From Lichenicoccus sp964246745 (GTDB lineage: Bacteria; Pseudomonadota; Alphaproteobacteria; Acetobacterales; Acetobacteraceae), in NCBI GenBank assembly GCA_964246745.1, contig CAXTRK010000004.1, positions 62,001 to 126,000 on the forward strand: a DNA stretch of 64,000 nt. Direction: 5' to 3'. The notes under the pieces are model-generated. The model was not told the origin of the DNA. It did not search any database and worked only from the letters and a program-made list of their open reading frames with translations. The position numbers and the translations under genes are program-made. Below are positions 25,010-34,087 of the stretch, in pieces. Within the stretch, counting starts at the first letter, position 1. Each line of letters opens with the position of its first letter.

Positions 25010-26087
25010 TCGCATCGAGGATACCTCTCGCCAAGATGGCCTCGCGGTCGAGTGCCGCGCGCGCGACGGAGATCCTGGGCAGCATCGGGGTTTCCGCCTC
25101 GAGGCGTATCCAGACCTGACCGAAAAACTCCGACCGCATCCACGCCAACACCGACGCGGCCGGCAGCCCCGCCTCGCGCTCCAGGCTATGGACCAGCGCC
25201 TGTGCGGCGGGGTCGCCGCGACGATGCGCGTCCCACGTCCGTCGCGCGCGCGCACGAAGGCCGGCGCGGCGCAGCGCGATCACGGCCGGTTCCAGCTCGG
25301 CATCGACAAACGCGTCCTGCCGGATCATCCGGCGCGCCATGGTGTCGGCCATCCCTCCGGCGGCCCTGCCCTCCAGCCGCCCCGACACCGTCACCAGCAC
25401 CTCGGGCGCGTGACGGATACGCGCATCCACCAGGCGCAGCGCGCGCAGGAATCCGCGGTCCTCGCCGGTCGGCAGCGGCGCCATGCCGCCGGCGCGCGTG
25501 TAGGCTGCCACCGTGACCGCGATGCTGGCGCCGGAGTGCTCGGAGTGGCGCGGCAACGGATCGGCCGGGTCCGGATCGACAAGGCCGTGGATCTCGTCGA
25601 GCAGCGCCGCGTAGGCGACCTCCTGGGCATCGTCTTCATGCAGCGCCGGCGCGATCCGCATCGCCTCGACCGGATCGATCACCGCGCGTCCGCAGACCGC
25701 CTCGGCGCCGCGCGCGATGGCGGCGCGGTTGCGTGCAACCCAGTCGCGGGCGACCACCCCGTCGGCGTCGGTCGTGGCGACGATCCCGTGGGGTCCGGCA
25801 TTATCGGCGGCGAGCGCCAGCGCGTGGCTGCGCGCCTGACCCGCATTCGCCTCGGACGGCGCGAACTGGCGCGTGGCGACGGTGACCGGCACACGCAAGT
25901 GCGGCCGCAGCCGTGCGAGCAGGTCTTCGCTATTGTCGGTGCAGTTGTTCAGCACCACGACGATATGGTCGCAGCACGATGCGCGCTGGCCGTCGAGCGC
26001 GCGCAGGCAGGCATCAAGGCGCGCCGCCTCGTCGCGCGCGGGAATTGCGACGACGAAACGCTGTGCCGGATCGAACGAGGCAGGCAT
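24936..26087 (-). CDS. GT-A type (family 2) glycosyltransferase
   Basis: A 383-residue cytosolic glycosyltransferase with the GT2 fold: FVVAIPARDEAARLDACLRA at the N-terminus, DHIVVVLNNCTDNS, the DxD-like nucleotide-sugar site IVATTDADGVVARDW, and GMAPLPTGEDRGFLRALRL with the ED motif. There is no membrane anchor. It is convergent with the methyltransferase and overlaps it by 74 bp, which ties it physically to the acyl-CoA dehydrogenase/PIG-L/methyltransferase unit despite the opposite direction. The 145 bp before it are shared with argG. Confidence 0.85.
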   Translation of the reverse strand: MPASFDPAQRFVVAIPARDEAARLDACLRALDGQRASCCDHIVVVLNNCTDNSEDLLARLRPHLRVPVTVATRQFAPSEANAGQARSHALALAADNAGPHGIVATTDADGVVARDWVARNRAAIARGAEAVCGRAVIDPVEAMRIAPALHEDDAQEVAYAALLDEIHGLVDPDPADPLPRHSEHSGASIAVTVAAYTRAGGMAPLPTGEDRGFLRALRLVDARIRHAPEVLVTVSGRLEGRAAGGMADTMARRMIRQDAFVDAELEPAVIALRRAGLRARARRTWDAHRRGDPAAQALVHSLEREAGLPAASVLAWMRSEFFGQVWIRLEAETPMLPRISVARAALDREAILARGILDAIRAGRDRDGGDPADMMADAAAHPR

Positions 26088-26232
26088 GCAGGGGCTCCGA
26101 AGGTCCCCTCACGAAACGAGACAGGCGGTTTTGCGGTTGCGCGCCTGCCGTATCAAAATTTCGAATCCTTGCCGGGCGCAGTCGTGGCAATGATGCTGGG
26201 GCTTACGCAATGCCGCAGAGGACACCCCGCCC

Positions 26233-27462
26233 ATGGCCGCCAGGACCGTCAAGAAAGTCGTGCTCGCCTACTCCGGCGGCCTTGATACCAGCGTCATCCT
26301 GCGTTGGCTGCAGACCGAGTATCGCTGCGAGGTGGTGACCTTCACCGCCGATCTCGGCCAGGGCGAGGAGCTGGAGCCGGCGCGGCGCAAGGCCGAGATG
26401 TTCGGCGCGAAGCAAATCTTCGTCGACGACCTGCGCGAGACCTTCGTTCGCGACTTCGTGTTTCCGATGTTCCGCGCCAACACCCTCTACGAGGGCCAGT
26501 ACCTGCTCGGCACCGCCATCGCGCGGCCGTTGATCGCCCAGCGTCAGATCGAGATCGCGGAGCTGGTCGGCGCCGATGCGGTGGCCCATGGCGCCACCGG
26601 CAAGGGCAATGATCAGGTCCGCTTCGAGCTTGCCTACTACGCGCTGAAGCCGGACGTGACGGTGATCGCGCCCTGGCGCGAATGGGATCTCACCAGCCGC
26701 ACCCGTCTGCTTGAGTTCGCCGAGCGGCACCAGATCCCGATCGCGCGCGACAGGCGCGGCGAGGCGCCGTTCTCGGTCGACGCCAACCTGCTGCACTCCT
26801 CCTCGGAGGGCAAGATCCTGGAAGACCCGTCGCTCGCCCCCGACGAGATGGTGTTCCAGCGCACCATAAGCCCGCAGGCCGCTCCGGATGCGGCCACCGA
26901 GATCGCCATCGACTTCGAGCGCGGCGACGCGGTGGCCATCGACGGCGAGGCGCTGTCGCCCGCCTCCCTGCTCAGCCGTCTGAACGCGCTGGGACGCGCC
27001 AACGGCATCGGCCGGCTTGATCTCGTCGAGAACCGTTTCGTCGGCATGAAGTCGCGCGGCATCTACGAGACGCCAGGCGGCACCATCCTGCTGGCGGCGC
27101 ATCGCAGCATCGAGACGATCACGCTGGACCGGGAGGCAGGCCATCTCAAGGACAGCCTGATGCCGCGCTATGCCGGGCTGATCTATAACGGCTTCTGGTT
27201 CAGCCCGGAGCGCCGCATGCTGCAGGCGCTGATCGACACGAGTCAGCACAGCGTCACCGGCCGTGTGCGGCTGAAGCTCTACAAGGGCAACGTGATCATC
27301 GTCGGCCGGGAGAGTTCGAACAGCCTCTACGATACCAACATGGTCACCTTCGAGGACGACAGCGGCGCCTATGACCAGGTCGACGCGCAAGGCTTCATCA
27401 AGCTGAATGCGCTACGCCTGCGTCTCGCCGCCGCCGCCGGGCGGCGCGGCGGTGCGACCTAA
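26233..27462 (+). CDS. argG: Argininosuccinate synthase
   Basis: A 409-residue enzyme joining citrulline and aspartate with ATP in arginine synthesis. The PP-loop ATP site VLAYSGGLDTSVILRWL lies at residues 10-26, followed by VVTFTADLGQGEE, HGATGKGNDQVRFE (citrulline/aspartate site), SVDANLLHSSSEGKILEDP and the C-terminal GRESSNSLYD. Length fits the family (about 405). It stands alone on the plus strand, divergent from the glycosyltransferase, with GAGGA about 10 nt before the ATG. Housekeeping gene. Confidence 0.97.
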   Translation: MAARTVKKVVLAYSGGLDTSVILRWLQTEYRCEVVTFTADLGQGEELEPARRKAEMFGAKQIFVDDLRETFVRDFVFPMFRANTLYEGQYLLGTAIARPLIAQRQIEIAELVGADAVAHGATGKGNDQVRFELAYYALKPDVTVIAPWREWDLTSRTRLLEFAERHQIPIARDRRGEAPFSVDANLLHSSSEGKILEDPSLAPDEMVFQRTISPQAAPDAATEIAIDFERGDAVAIDGEALSPASLLSRLNALGRANGIGRLDLVENRFVGMKSRGIYETPGGTILLAAHRSIETITLDREAGHLKDSLMPRYAGLIYNGFWFSPERRMLQALIDTSQHSVTGRVRLKLYKGNVIIVGRESSNSLYDTNMVTFEDDSGAYDQVDAQGFIKLNALRLRLAAAAGRRGGAT

Positions 27463-28003
27463 TCGTGGCGCTCGCGAGCTGATGTGCGGCGGGACACTCG
27501 GCCTGTCACTGCCCCCGCAATCCTGGCATGGCCGCTGCTGCGTCCGCGATCTGACTTGATCAAGCATCTCTATAGACGGTGGTATTTTGGCTTGACCGTC
27601 AGAGCATGCACCCTGGGCGCCTATGTTCCTGTGCTTCGGGCTATGACGCGGGCTCCTGTGGCCATGGTTGCGGCAATGCGTGAAACGTTCATCGTCTTCG
27701 GAACAGCGACATGCGCATTTGTCCTGAAAGAGCAATTCGGATGTTCTCTGGATTGTCAAGACCTTCTTCATATTTAAAGCTTTCTCGCAGAGGGGTATGT
27801 GCTGTCCATTGTCTCTGGCTGTTATGTCGGAATTTAGGTGAAGGCGGCCTGTCTGGTTGCGGACGAAAAGCGTCGTGGGCGCCCGGCCGAGATTGGAGGT
27901 GCGAGCGGCAGAGAGTGAGCTAGAGAACGCGTCAGAGAAGTGCGTGGTCGGCTATGCCATAGCCAAGTAAGTCGGCAACACCTCCGAACCTCTGTGCCGT
28001 AAC
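27463..28003. other. 541-bp region without a convincing gene, lower GC
   Basis: Downstream of both argG and the minus-strand Fic gene. Short frames exist on both strands but none has a motif or coding bias I can support. Base composition falls from about 27560, with AT-rich stretches such as TTCATATTTAAAGCTTTC near 27770. No tRNA or integrase remnant was recognised that would explain an insertion. It is probably the flank of acquired DNA carrying the Fic gene. Confidence 0.4.
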
Positions 28004-29497
28004 TCAAAGTGTTTGCAGCAATTCGGCAAGTCCCATATCCAGAACACGGCCGGCCCACTCGTCCACACGTCCCTCCACATTACCCTCCGCTTCATTGTAG
28101 GAGAAGGTTAGCGAACGATCGGCAATGCTTTTTAGCTCGAGTGTTACACTGTGGTTGGCCTCATCGAGCACCCTTGTCGCGAAATAGGCGGAGAGTATTA
28201 GGACTCCGCTGAAATGCCGCCCAAGGCTATGCAGGGATATGACAATCTCGTTTACGCCGACGTCGGCTTGGGCTTCCGCCGGCCGCTGCAAACGCAGTCG
28301 CACCCACCGGTGGTGCGTCTCGAAGTCCCCGTAATATCCTTCCCTGCGTGCTATCTCGACAAGCTGGCGCTTGAAGAAGTGCTGCTGTCCGGTGCCGCTA
28401 AGTTCCATTCGTACATCGCTGCCAGGTAGTTCCGCCTCCAGGATGCCCCTAATATCCTTAGCAATGCTGTCGACAGCGGGAATTACAATCTTGTCGAATA
28501 TCTTATCACCGGTAACGATTACAGCTCGGCGCTGTGCTGTCATTGCTTCCCGCTTCTCTCGCACCCGCTCGCGGAAGGCTGCCAGTAGTTTGGCGCGGAA
28601 AGAGCCTTCCGTCAGAACTTCGTCGGCGACCACATCCTGAGAGAGGCTCAAAGCCTGCTCAATCTCGCGCTTCTCGAGCCGGGCGAAAAGGCGAATAAGT
28701 GGGCGCAGGTCGCCCCCGTCTGCCGTTTCAAGGCATCTTATGTATTCGTCGCGGGCGTCTCGATCTACGACGATGGGAAAGCAGCCATCACTGATTAGCG
28801 CAAAGGCGGCGATCGCACGCGCCACGCGCCCATTGCCGTCCTGGAATGGATGAATTCGAGTAAATCGGTGATGTAGCCATGCAGTCTTGACGATCGTCGA
28901 CTCTCTGCGCTCATCTAGAGACGTATAGGCCGCGACCAATCGGTCCATCTCCTCCTGCACTAGAAGTGGTGGACAGTATGGATGAATGACCCCGTCTGGC
29001 CGGCGCGGATTGTTCGGGACCGTCTTCCAAACGCCTCGCTGGAGCGAGACTCGCATGCGGGTGCCGAACTGATCGAGCGCCTCCGTCTCATCCTGATGCT
29101 GTGTTAGCAGTTGGTGCAAGGCACAGACGAAATGGTTTGTCAGGCCACGTCTCTGCGCGACATAATCCATCACAGCGCCGGCTGCTTGTTCATGATCGCT
29201 CAGGATGGTGATCAGATCGGAGGCAGGAAGATCGCTCGACCCGTGCTCAACTAGGGCCGTGTCGAGGCCCCGCCGCACCAGCAGTTCGGTTGTCCCGCGG
29301 TCAAGGGTATATAGGCGTTCGATAATCCCCGTCTCGATTGACCACCGGCGCACCAGACGCTGGTTGAACCGTTCAAGCGCCCCGCCTTCCGCCAAGCTGT
29401 CCCGCTGCTCGATCCAGGCGTCTCGCATGCTGTCAACTGAAGTCGCCTCGGCGTCGGTGAAGCCTTCCGGGAGAGGCGCGATCCGGTCGTAGTCCAT
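28004..29497 (-). CDS. Fic-domain AMP-transferase
   Basis: A 497-residue protein with the Fic motif HPFQDGNGRVARAIAAF at about residues 216-232, which fits HPFx(D/E)GNGRxxR; the catalytic His and anion-binding loop are intact. Fic proteins AMPylate or otherwise modify hydroxyl side chains. Near residues 53-62 IETGIIERLYTL matches an N-terminal inhibitory helix ((S/T)xxxE(G/N)), with Arg where Gly/Asn is usual. The C-terminal 250 residues lack a domain I can name. ATG at 29497 is chosen for its ribosome site GGAGAAGGC; longer starts add no conserved sequence. GC is lower than in neighbours, suggesting horizontal gain. Confidence 0.85.
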   Translation of the reverse strand: MDYDRIAPLPEGFTDAEATSVDSMRDAWIEQRDSLAEGGALERFNQRLVRRWSIETGIIERLYTLDRGTTELLVRRGLDTALVEHGSSDLPASDLITILSDHEQAAGAVMDYVAQRRGLTNHFVCALHQLLTQHQDETEALDQFGTRMRVSLQRGVWKTVPNNPRRPDGVIHPYCPPLLVQEEMDRLVAAYTSLDERRESTIVKTAWLHHRFTRIHPFQDGNGRVARAIAAFALISDGCFPIVVDRDARDEYIRCLETADGGDLRPLIRLFARLEKREIEQALSLSQDVVADEVLTEGSFRAKLLAAFRERVREKREAMTAQRRAVIVTGDKIFDKIVIPAVDSIAKDIRGILEAELPGSDVRMELSGTGQQHFFKRQLVEIARREGYYGDFETHHRWVRLRLQRPAEAQADVGVNEIVISLHSLGRHFSGVLILSAYFATRVLDEANHSVTLELKSIADRSLTFSYNEAEGNVEGRVDEWAGRVLDMGLAELLQTL

Positions 29498-29883
29498 GCC
29501 TTCTCCTCGATACAGGGCGTCCAGGACGGAGACGATGTGCATCACAAGGCCGCCCGCAAGCATATAGATAAAAGCCATTAAGATGGATTCTTAGTCTTGT
29601 GTCGCCCACTTATCCGTTTGGAAGTAGCGACCCAGGGCAACTATCAGTCGCAATGGTCGGGTCCGCCGTCAGCCTCCGCCCGCGACTGACCGTTTTCGAC
29701 ATGAACGAGATGCGACCAGACACTTGGCTGAAGCCGTATCGGGATACTTCGTATGGCCTGAGGCCAAGATGAGCGGCCTGGCGCTTGGTGCGCGGGGCAG
29801 GGCTGGTTGCATCTCCGGCAAAGTGGTTCAAGCTGCGCCTGCGGCGATCCGCCGGCGCATGAACGCTTGATCTGGAGTTTGCC
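29498..29883. other. 386-bp region upstream of the Fic and SDR genes, no gene seen
   Basis: Holds the promoter side of the Fic gene (minus) and of the SDR gene (plus). Around 29690-29770 a minus-strand frame reads LRPYEVSRYGFSQVSGRIS..., with no family recognised and no start or ribosome site; it is left unannotated. Composition is mixed, rising to the GC-rich background near 29780, which marks the right edge of the Fic-bearing segment. Confidence 0.35.
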
Positions 29884-30660
29884 ATGCGGGAACGCCTTGA
29901 CGGTCACACCGCGCTGGTCACAGGCGCATCAAGCGGCATCGGCGCCGACATTGCCCGCGTTCTGGCGCGGCGGGGCGCGTCGCTGGTGTTGGTGGCGCGT
30001 CGCGAGGGCCCACTGCATCGGCTGGCCGAGGAACTGCGGCAGGCTTGCGGGGCCGAGGTCAAGGTCCGCCCCGCCGATCTCGCCGACGCTGGCGAGCGGA
30101 CCGCGCTCGGCGGCGAGATGGCCGGCATCGACATCCTGGTCAACAATGCGGGCCTGGGCGTCTATGGGCCGTTCGCCGAGGCGCCGTGGGAACAGACGCA
30201 GCGGATGCTCGACGTCAACATCCTGGCGCTGACCCACCTCACGCATCTGGCGCTGCCTGGAATGCGACAGGCCAAGTGGGGACGGATCATGCAGGTCGCG
30301 TCGACCGCGGGGTTTCAACCGACGCCGTCCTATGCCGCCTACGGCGCGACCAAGGCGCACATCGTCTCGTTCGGCATCGCCCTCAACCATGAACTGCGCG
30401 GCAGCGGCGTCACGTGCACGACGCTCTGTCCGGGCGCGACACAGACGGAGTTCTTCGAGGTCGCCGGGCAGCGGATGAACCAGATGCAGCGTGCGTCGGT
30501 GATGCCCAGCGGCAAGGTGGCCGAGATCGGGGTGAATGCGATGCTGCGCCGCTTGCCCGTTGCCGTGGCCGGACGGGCCAATACGGTGAGCGCCGTCGGC
30601 GGACGCCTGTTGCCGCCGGTGCTGGCGGCACGTCTCGCCGCCAGATTCCTGAGCACGTAG
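29884..30660 (+). CDS. Short-chain dehydrogenase/reductase (DltE-like SDR)
   Basis: A 258-residue classical SDR: cofactor motif TGASSGIGADIARVLA (Gly-rich TGxxxGIG), NNAGLGVYGPF, and the catalytic Ser/Tyr/Lys in VASTAGFQPTPSYAAYGATKAH. The Arg-rich segment after strand 2 (VLVARREG) suggests NADPH. It is the first gene of a run of three: an 8-bp gap to the carotenoid oxygenase, which overlaps bciA. The substrate is unknown. A role with pigment or apocarotenoid metabolism is suggested only by neighbours. Confidence 0.85.
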   Translation: MRERLDGHTALVTGASSGIGADIARVLARRGASLVLVARREGPLHRLAEELRQACGAEVKVRPADLADAGERTALGGEMAGIDILVNNAGLGVYGPFAEAPWEQTQRMLDVNILALTHLTHLALPGMRQAKWGRIMQVASTAGFQPTPSYAAYGATKAHIVSFGIALNHELRGSGVTCTTLCPGATQTEFFEVAGQRMNQMQRASVMPSGKVAEIGVNAMLRRLPVAVAGRANTVSAVGGRLLPPVLAARLAARFLST

Positions 30661-30668
30661 CGCGATCC

Positions 30669-32102
30669 ATGCCGAACCGTATGCAATCAGCCATGCGCGC
30701 GGCGGCCGAGAGCGGCGTCGAGCTGATTGCCGCCTTGAACCGCCTGCGGCTGCGCAAGGCACGCAGTCCCTATTTGGCCGGCATCCACGCGCCGATGCGA
30801 GCCGAACTGACCCTCCACGATCTGCCCGTGACCGGGTCGATACCGGCGGGTCTTCATGGGCGGTATCTGAAGATGGGCGCCAACCCGGTCAGTCCCGATC
30901 TCGCGGGTCAGCACTGGTTCCTCGGCGACGGCATGGTCCACGGCATCGCCATCGAGGACGGCAAGGCGCCCTGGTATCGCAACCGCTGGATCCGTTCGCG
31001 CGCCGCCGCCGCGGCACTCGGCAAGCAAGCGGCGCCGGGACCCCGACGAGGACGCAACGACACCGTCAACACCAACGTGGTGGACATCGGCGGCAGCGCG
31101 TTTGCCCTGGTGGAGGCAGGCAGCTTTCCTGTGGAGCTCTCCGAGACGCTGGAAGAGCAACGCTACAATCCATTCAATGGCACGCTTGACGGCTCGTTCT
31201 CCGGTCACCCGCACCGCGATCCCCTCACCGGCGAGCACCACGCGATCGCCTATGACGGCCGCATCTGGGACACCGTCCGCCATGTCGTCGTCTCGGACGC
31301 CGGCCGCGTGGTGCGCGACGTGCCGATTGCGGTGAGCCATGGCCCGTGCATCCACGATTGCGCGCTCACCGCGCGGTTCGCCGTCGTGCTCGATCTCCCG
31401 GTCACCTTCTCGATGCGCGCGGTGCTGGGCGGCCACATCTTTCCGTTCCGCTGGAACCCGGCCCACCCGGCGCGCGTGGGCCTGCTGCCGCGGCATGGCG
31501 GCGGCATCCTGTGGTGCGATGTCGAGCCCTGCTTTGTCTTTCACGTGGCAAACGCCTTTGATGAGGCGGACGGCAGGGTGATCCTCGACGTCATCGCCTA
31601 TGCCACGATGTTCGCTTCCATTGGCCACGGTCTTGACGCACTGGGCCGGCTTGAACGCTGGACGGTGGACCCGCGGACGCGGCACGTCGAGCGTCGCGTG
31701 ATCGACCCGACGCCGCAGGAATTTCCTCGCGTCGACGAGCGCCGCTTCGGCCGGAGCTACCGCTATGCCTACACGGTCTCCGTCCCTCCGGACGGCAACC
31801 CTCAGCTCATCGGCGCCACGCGGCTTTACAAGCACGATCTCGAGGCGGGCCATCGCCAGGTGCACGAATTCGGAGCAGGCCGCGCGCCGGGTGAGTTCAT
31901 CTTTGTGCCGGCGGCCGACGACTCGGCAGAGGACGAAGGCTGGCTGGTCGGCCTGGTGATCGACCGGGCGGCCGACGCGACCGACTTCACGATTCTCGAC
32001 GCGCGGCAGTTCGAGGCGCCGCCGGTCGCCACGGTGCGGCTGCCGCACCGGATACCACCCGGCTTTCATGGCAACTGGTTCCCAGCCTTGTGCCTGACCT
32101 GA
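30669..32102 (+). CDS. Carotenoid cleavage oxygenase family protein
   Basis: A 477-residue beta-propeller oxygenase. The four Fe(II)-binding His are recognisable: His182 (SGHPHRDP), His229 (GPCIHDCAL), His292 (PCFVFHVANAF) and His467 (FHGNWFPA near the C-terminus). Early LHGRYLKMGANPV and HWFLGDGMVHGI also match the family. It cleaves carotenoids, apocarotenoids or stilbene-type phenylpropenes with O2. It lies in one operon with an SDR and bciA. Lignostilbene cleavage is an alternative, given the aromatic island nearby. Confidence 0.9.
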   Translation: MPNRMQSAMRAAAESGVELIAALNRLRLRKARSPYLAGIHAPMRAELTLHDLPVTGSIPAGLHGRYLKMGANPVSPDLAGQHWFLGDGMVHGIAIEDGKAPWYRNRWIRSRAAAAALGKQAAPGPRRGRNDTVNTNVVDIGGSAFALVEAGSFPVELSETLEEQRYNPFNGTLDGSFSGHPHRDPLTGEHHAIAYDGRIWDTVRHVVVSDAGRVVRDVPIAVSHGPCIHDCALTARFAVVLDLPVTFSMRAVLGGHIFPFRWNPAHPARVGLLPRHGGGILWCDVEPCFVFHVANAFDEADGRVILDVIAYATMFASIGHGLDALGRLERWTVDPRTRHVERRVIDPTPQEFPRVDERRFGRSYRYAYTVSVPPDGNPQLIGATRLYKHDLEAGHRQVHEFGAGRAPGEFIFVPAADDSAEDEGWLVGLVIDRAADATDFTILDARQFEAPPVATVRLPHRIPPGFHGNWFPALCLT

Positions 32103-33085
32103 TCACCGCCGCCGGCACGGGGGGCGCCACGCTCCGGGTCTGTCTGCTTGGCGCGAGCGGGACCATCGGCCGGGCGACCCTTTCCACGCTGTTGCGTCGC
32201 GGCCATGACGTGGTGTGCTTTGTCCGCCCTGGTTCGGACGCGCACGCCGTGCAAGGCGCCGCAATCCGCTTTGTCGACATGGGCGATCCCGCCAGCATTG
32301 CCCGCGACGGCTTCCAGGGCGAGCATTTCGACGCCGTGCTGTCGTGCATGGCGTCGCGCACCGGCGCCCCACTAGACGCCTGGGCGGTCGATTACCAGGC
32401 GCATGCCAATGTGCTCGCGCAAGCGCCCGGCGCCGGGGTCCGACGCTTCGTTCTGCTCTCGGCGCTCTGCGTGCAGAAGCCGCTGCTGGCCTTCCAGCAT
32501 GCCAAGCTCGCCTTCGAGGCGGCCCTGATCGCCTCCGGTCTGCGCTATGCGATCGTCCGGCCGACCGCGTTCTTCAAGTCGCTGTCCGGGCAGGTCGAAC
32601 GCGTGCGGCGCGGCAAGCCCTATCTGGTGTTCCGGGACGGTCGGCTGACCGCCTGCAAGCCGATCAGCGACGCCGATCTCGCCGCCTACCTCGCCGACTG
32701 CCTGGAGGATGAACGAAGCTGGAACCGCGTGCTGCCGATCGGCGGCCCTGGGGAGGCGATCACGCCGCGCCAGCAGGGCGAGGCGCTGTTTGCGCTGCTG
32801 GGCCGCAGGCCGCGGTTCCGACACGTGCCGCTGATGGTGCTCGACGGCATTGCCGGCGCCCTGAGCGCCGCCGCCCGCTTAGCGCCCGCCCTCGCGGACA
32901 AGGCGGAACTGGCGCGGATCGGCCGCTACTACGCCACCGAATCAATGCTGGTGCTGGATCCCGACACCGGCCGCTACGACGCTGCCGCGACGCCCTCGAC
33001 GGGTACGGAGACGCTGTTTGATTTCTACGCTCGGCTCGTGGCCGGCGGCGCGGCACCCGAGCGCGGGGATCATGCCGTGTTCTGA
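32090..33085 (+). CDS. bciA: Divinyl (proto)chlorophyllide 8-vinyl reductase, BciA type
   Basis: A 331-residue NADPH-dependent reductase of the extended SDR/isoflavone-reductase fold, with the dinucleotide motif LLGASGTIGRATL. Sequence blocks match BciA: CMASRTGAPLDAWAVDYQA, FVLLSALCVQKPLLAFQHAK, IVRPTAFFKSLSGQVERV, GRLTACKPISDADLAAYLAD, LPIGGPGEAITPRQQGE and GRYYATESMLVLDPDTG. It reduces the 8-vinyl group during (bacterio)chlorophyll synthesis. GTG start, overlapping the carotenoid oxygenase by 13 bp. No other photosynthesis gene is in the window, so it lies outside any photosynthesis cluster. It ends 16 bp inside the convergent oxyR. Confidence 0.92.
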   Translation: MPDLITAAGTGGATLRVCLLGASGTIGRATLSTLLRRGHDVVCFVRPGSDAHAVQGAAIRFVDMGDPASIARDGFQGEHFDAVLSCMASRTGAPLDAWAVDYQAHANVLAQAPGAGVRRFVLLSALCVQKPLLAFQHAKLAFEAALIASGLRYAIVRPTAFFKSLSGQVERVRRGKPYLVFRDGRLTACKPISDADLAAYLADCLEDERSWNRVLPIGGPGEAITPRQQGEALFALLGRRPRFRHVPLMVLDGIAGALSAAARLAPALADKAELARIGRYYATESMLVLDPDTGRYDAAATPSTGTETLFDFYARLVAGGAAPERGDHAVF

Positions 33086-33993
33086 TGCGCCGTCTTCTGA
33101 CGTAAAGCGGGCGTGATCAGCGGCGCCAGCGCCTTATAGTCGTCTGCACGCGGCGAATGCGGCCTCCAGACGAGACCGATGGTGCGCCACGCCGAACCGC
33201 CTGCCAGCGGCCGCAACTCAATGTCCGCCCACGCCGCGATCCCCGCCTCCACGGCGATCTGCGGCAGCAGCGTCACACCGAGCCCGCCGGCCACCATCTG
33301 CGCCAGGGTGTGCAGGCTGGTCGCGGCGAACCCCTCCTGCTCGCCCGCCATGCCGCACACCGCCAGCGCCTGGTCGCGCAGACAATGCCCGTCCTCCAGC
33401 AGCAGGATGCGCTCCCCGGCCAGCGCCTCCGCCGGCACGCGCGCCCGTGCGGCAAGCGGATGGCCCTTCGGCAACGCCACCATGAACTCGTCGCGCGAGA
33501 TCGCCAGGGTGTCCGCATCGCCGCATTCGCATGGCAGCGCCACCAGCAGCAGGTCGAGCCGGTTGCGCGACAGCCGTTCCACCAGGTCCTTGGTCACATC
33601 CTCGCGCACGAACACGCGCAGATCGGGGAAGGCGCCGCGCAGCACCGGCATCAGCCGGGGAAGCAGGAACGGGCCGATGGTCGGGATCACGCCCAGACGC
33701 AGCGGACCGCTCAGCTTCTCACGCGCCGACGACGCCGCCTCCGCCAACGCCTCCAATGCGGCGAGCGCCTTGCCGGCACGGGCCACGATCTCCTCGCCGA
33801 GCGCCGTGAAGACGACGTGCTTGCCGGCGCCGCGTTCCATGATTGCCGCGTCCAGTTGCCGCTCCAGCGCCAGGATCCCGGCCGAGAGCGTCGATTGGGT
33901 GACGGCGCATGCCTCCGCCGCGCGGCCGAAATGTCCATTCTCCGCCAGCGCCAGCAGGTAGCGGAGCTGCTGCGGACTAGGCAGCGGGCTCAT
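33070..33993 (-). CDS. oxyR: OxyR, hydrogen-peroxide-sensing LysR-type activator
   Basis: A 307-residue LysR protein: N-terminal winged helix QQLRYLLALAENGHFGRAAE...TQSTLSAGI, then the effector domain. Cys204 and Cys213 in EDGHCLRDQALAVC have the 9-residue spacing of the disulphide-forming Cys199/Cys208 of Escherichia coli OxyR. ATG at 33993 has GAGAGG 4 nt upstream; a start at 34014 would lie inside the divergent palindrome. It is transcribed away from katG, the classic arrangement in which it activates katG on peroxide stress. Confidence 0.93.
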   Translation of the reverse strand: MSPLPSPQQLRYLLALAENGHFGRAAEACAVTQSTLSAGILALERQLDAAIMERGAGKHVVFTALGEEIVARAGKALAALEALAEAASSAREKLSGPLRLGVIPTIGPFLLPRLMPVLRGAFPDLRVFVREDVTKDLVERLSRNRLDLLLVALPCECGDADTLAISRDEFMVALPKGHPLAARARVPAEALAGERILLLEDGHCLRDQALAVCGMAGEQEGFAATSLHTLAQMVAGGLGVTLLPQIAVEAGIAAWADIELRPLAGGSAWRTIGLVWRPHSPRADDYKALAPLITPALRQKTAHQNTA

Positions 33994-34001
33994 CGAACCT
34001 C

Positions 34002-34017
34002 TCGATGAAGTCATCGA
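34002..34017. promoter_or_regulatory. Palindrome in the oxyR-katG intergenic region
   Basis: TCGATG-AAGT-CATCGA, perfect 6-bp arms, lies 8 bp upstream of the oxyR ATG and 70 bp upstream of katG. Its position fits an OxyR binding site for autoregulation and katG activation. The sequence does not match the ATAG-N7-CTAT consensus closely, so the assignment rests on position. Confidence 0.4.
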
Positions 34018-34087
34018 ATTTTATTCATTGGATCGCTCGGCATCGAACCCGCATAGTCCGTCACAACAACAGCGAAGGACAACGTCC

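Noticed and set aside
27484..27777. 97-codon plus-strand frame after argG
   Set aside because: No ribosome site, no recognisable motif and an unusual mix of residues; kept as intergenic.
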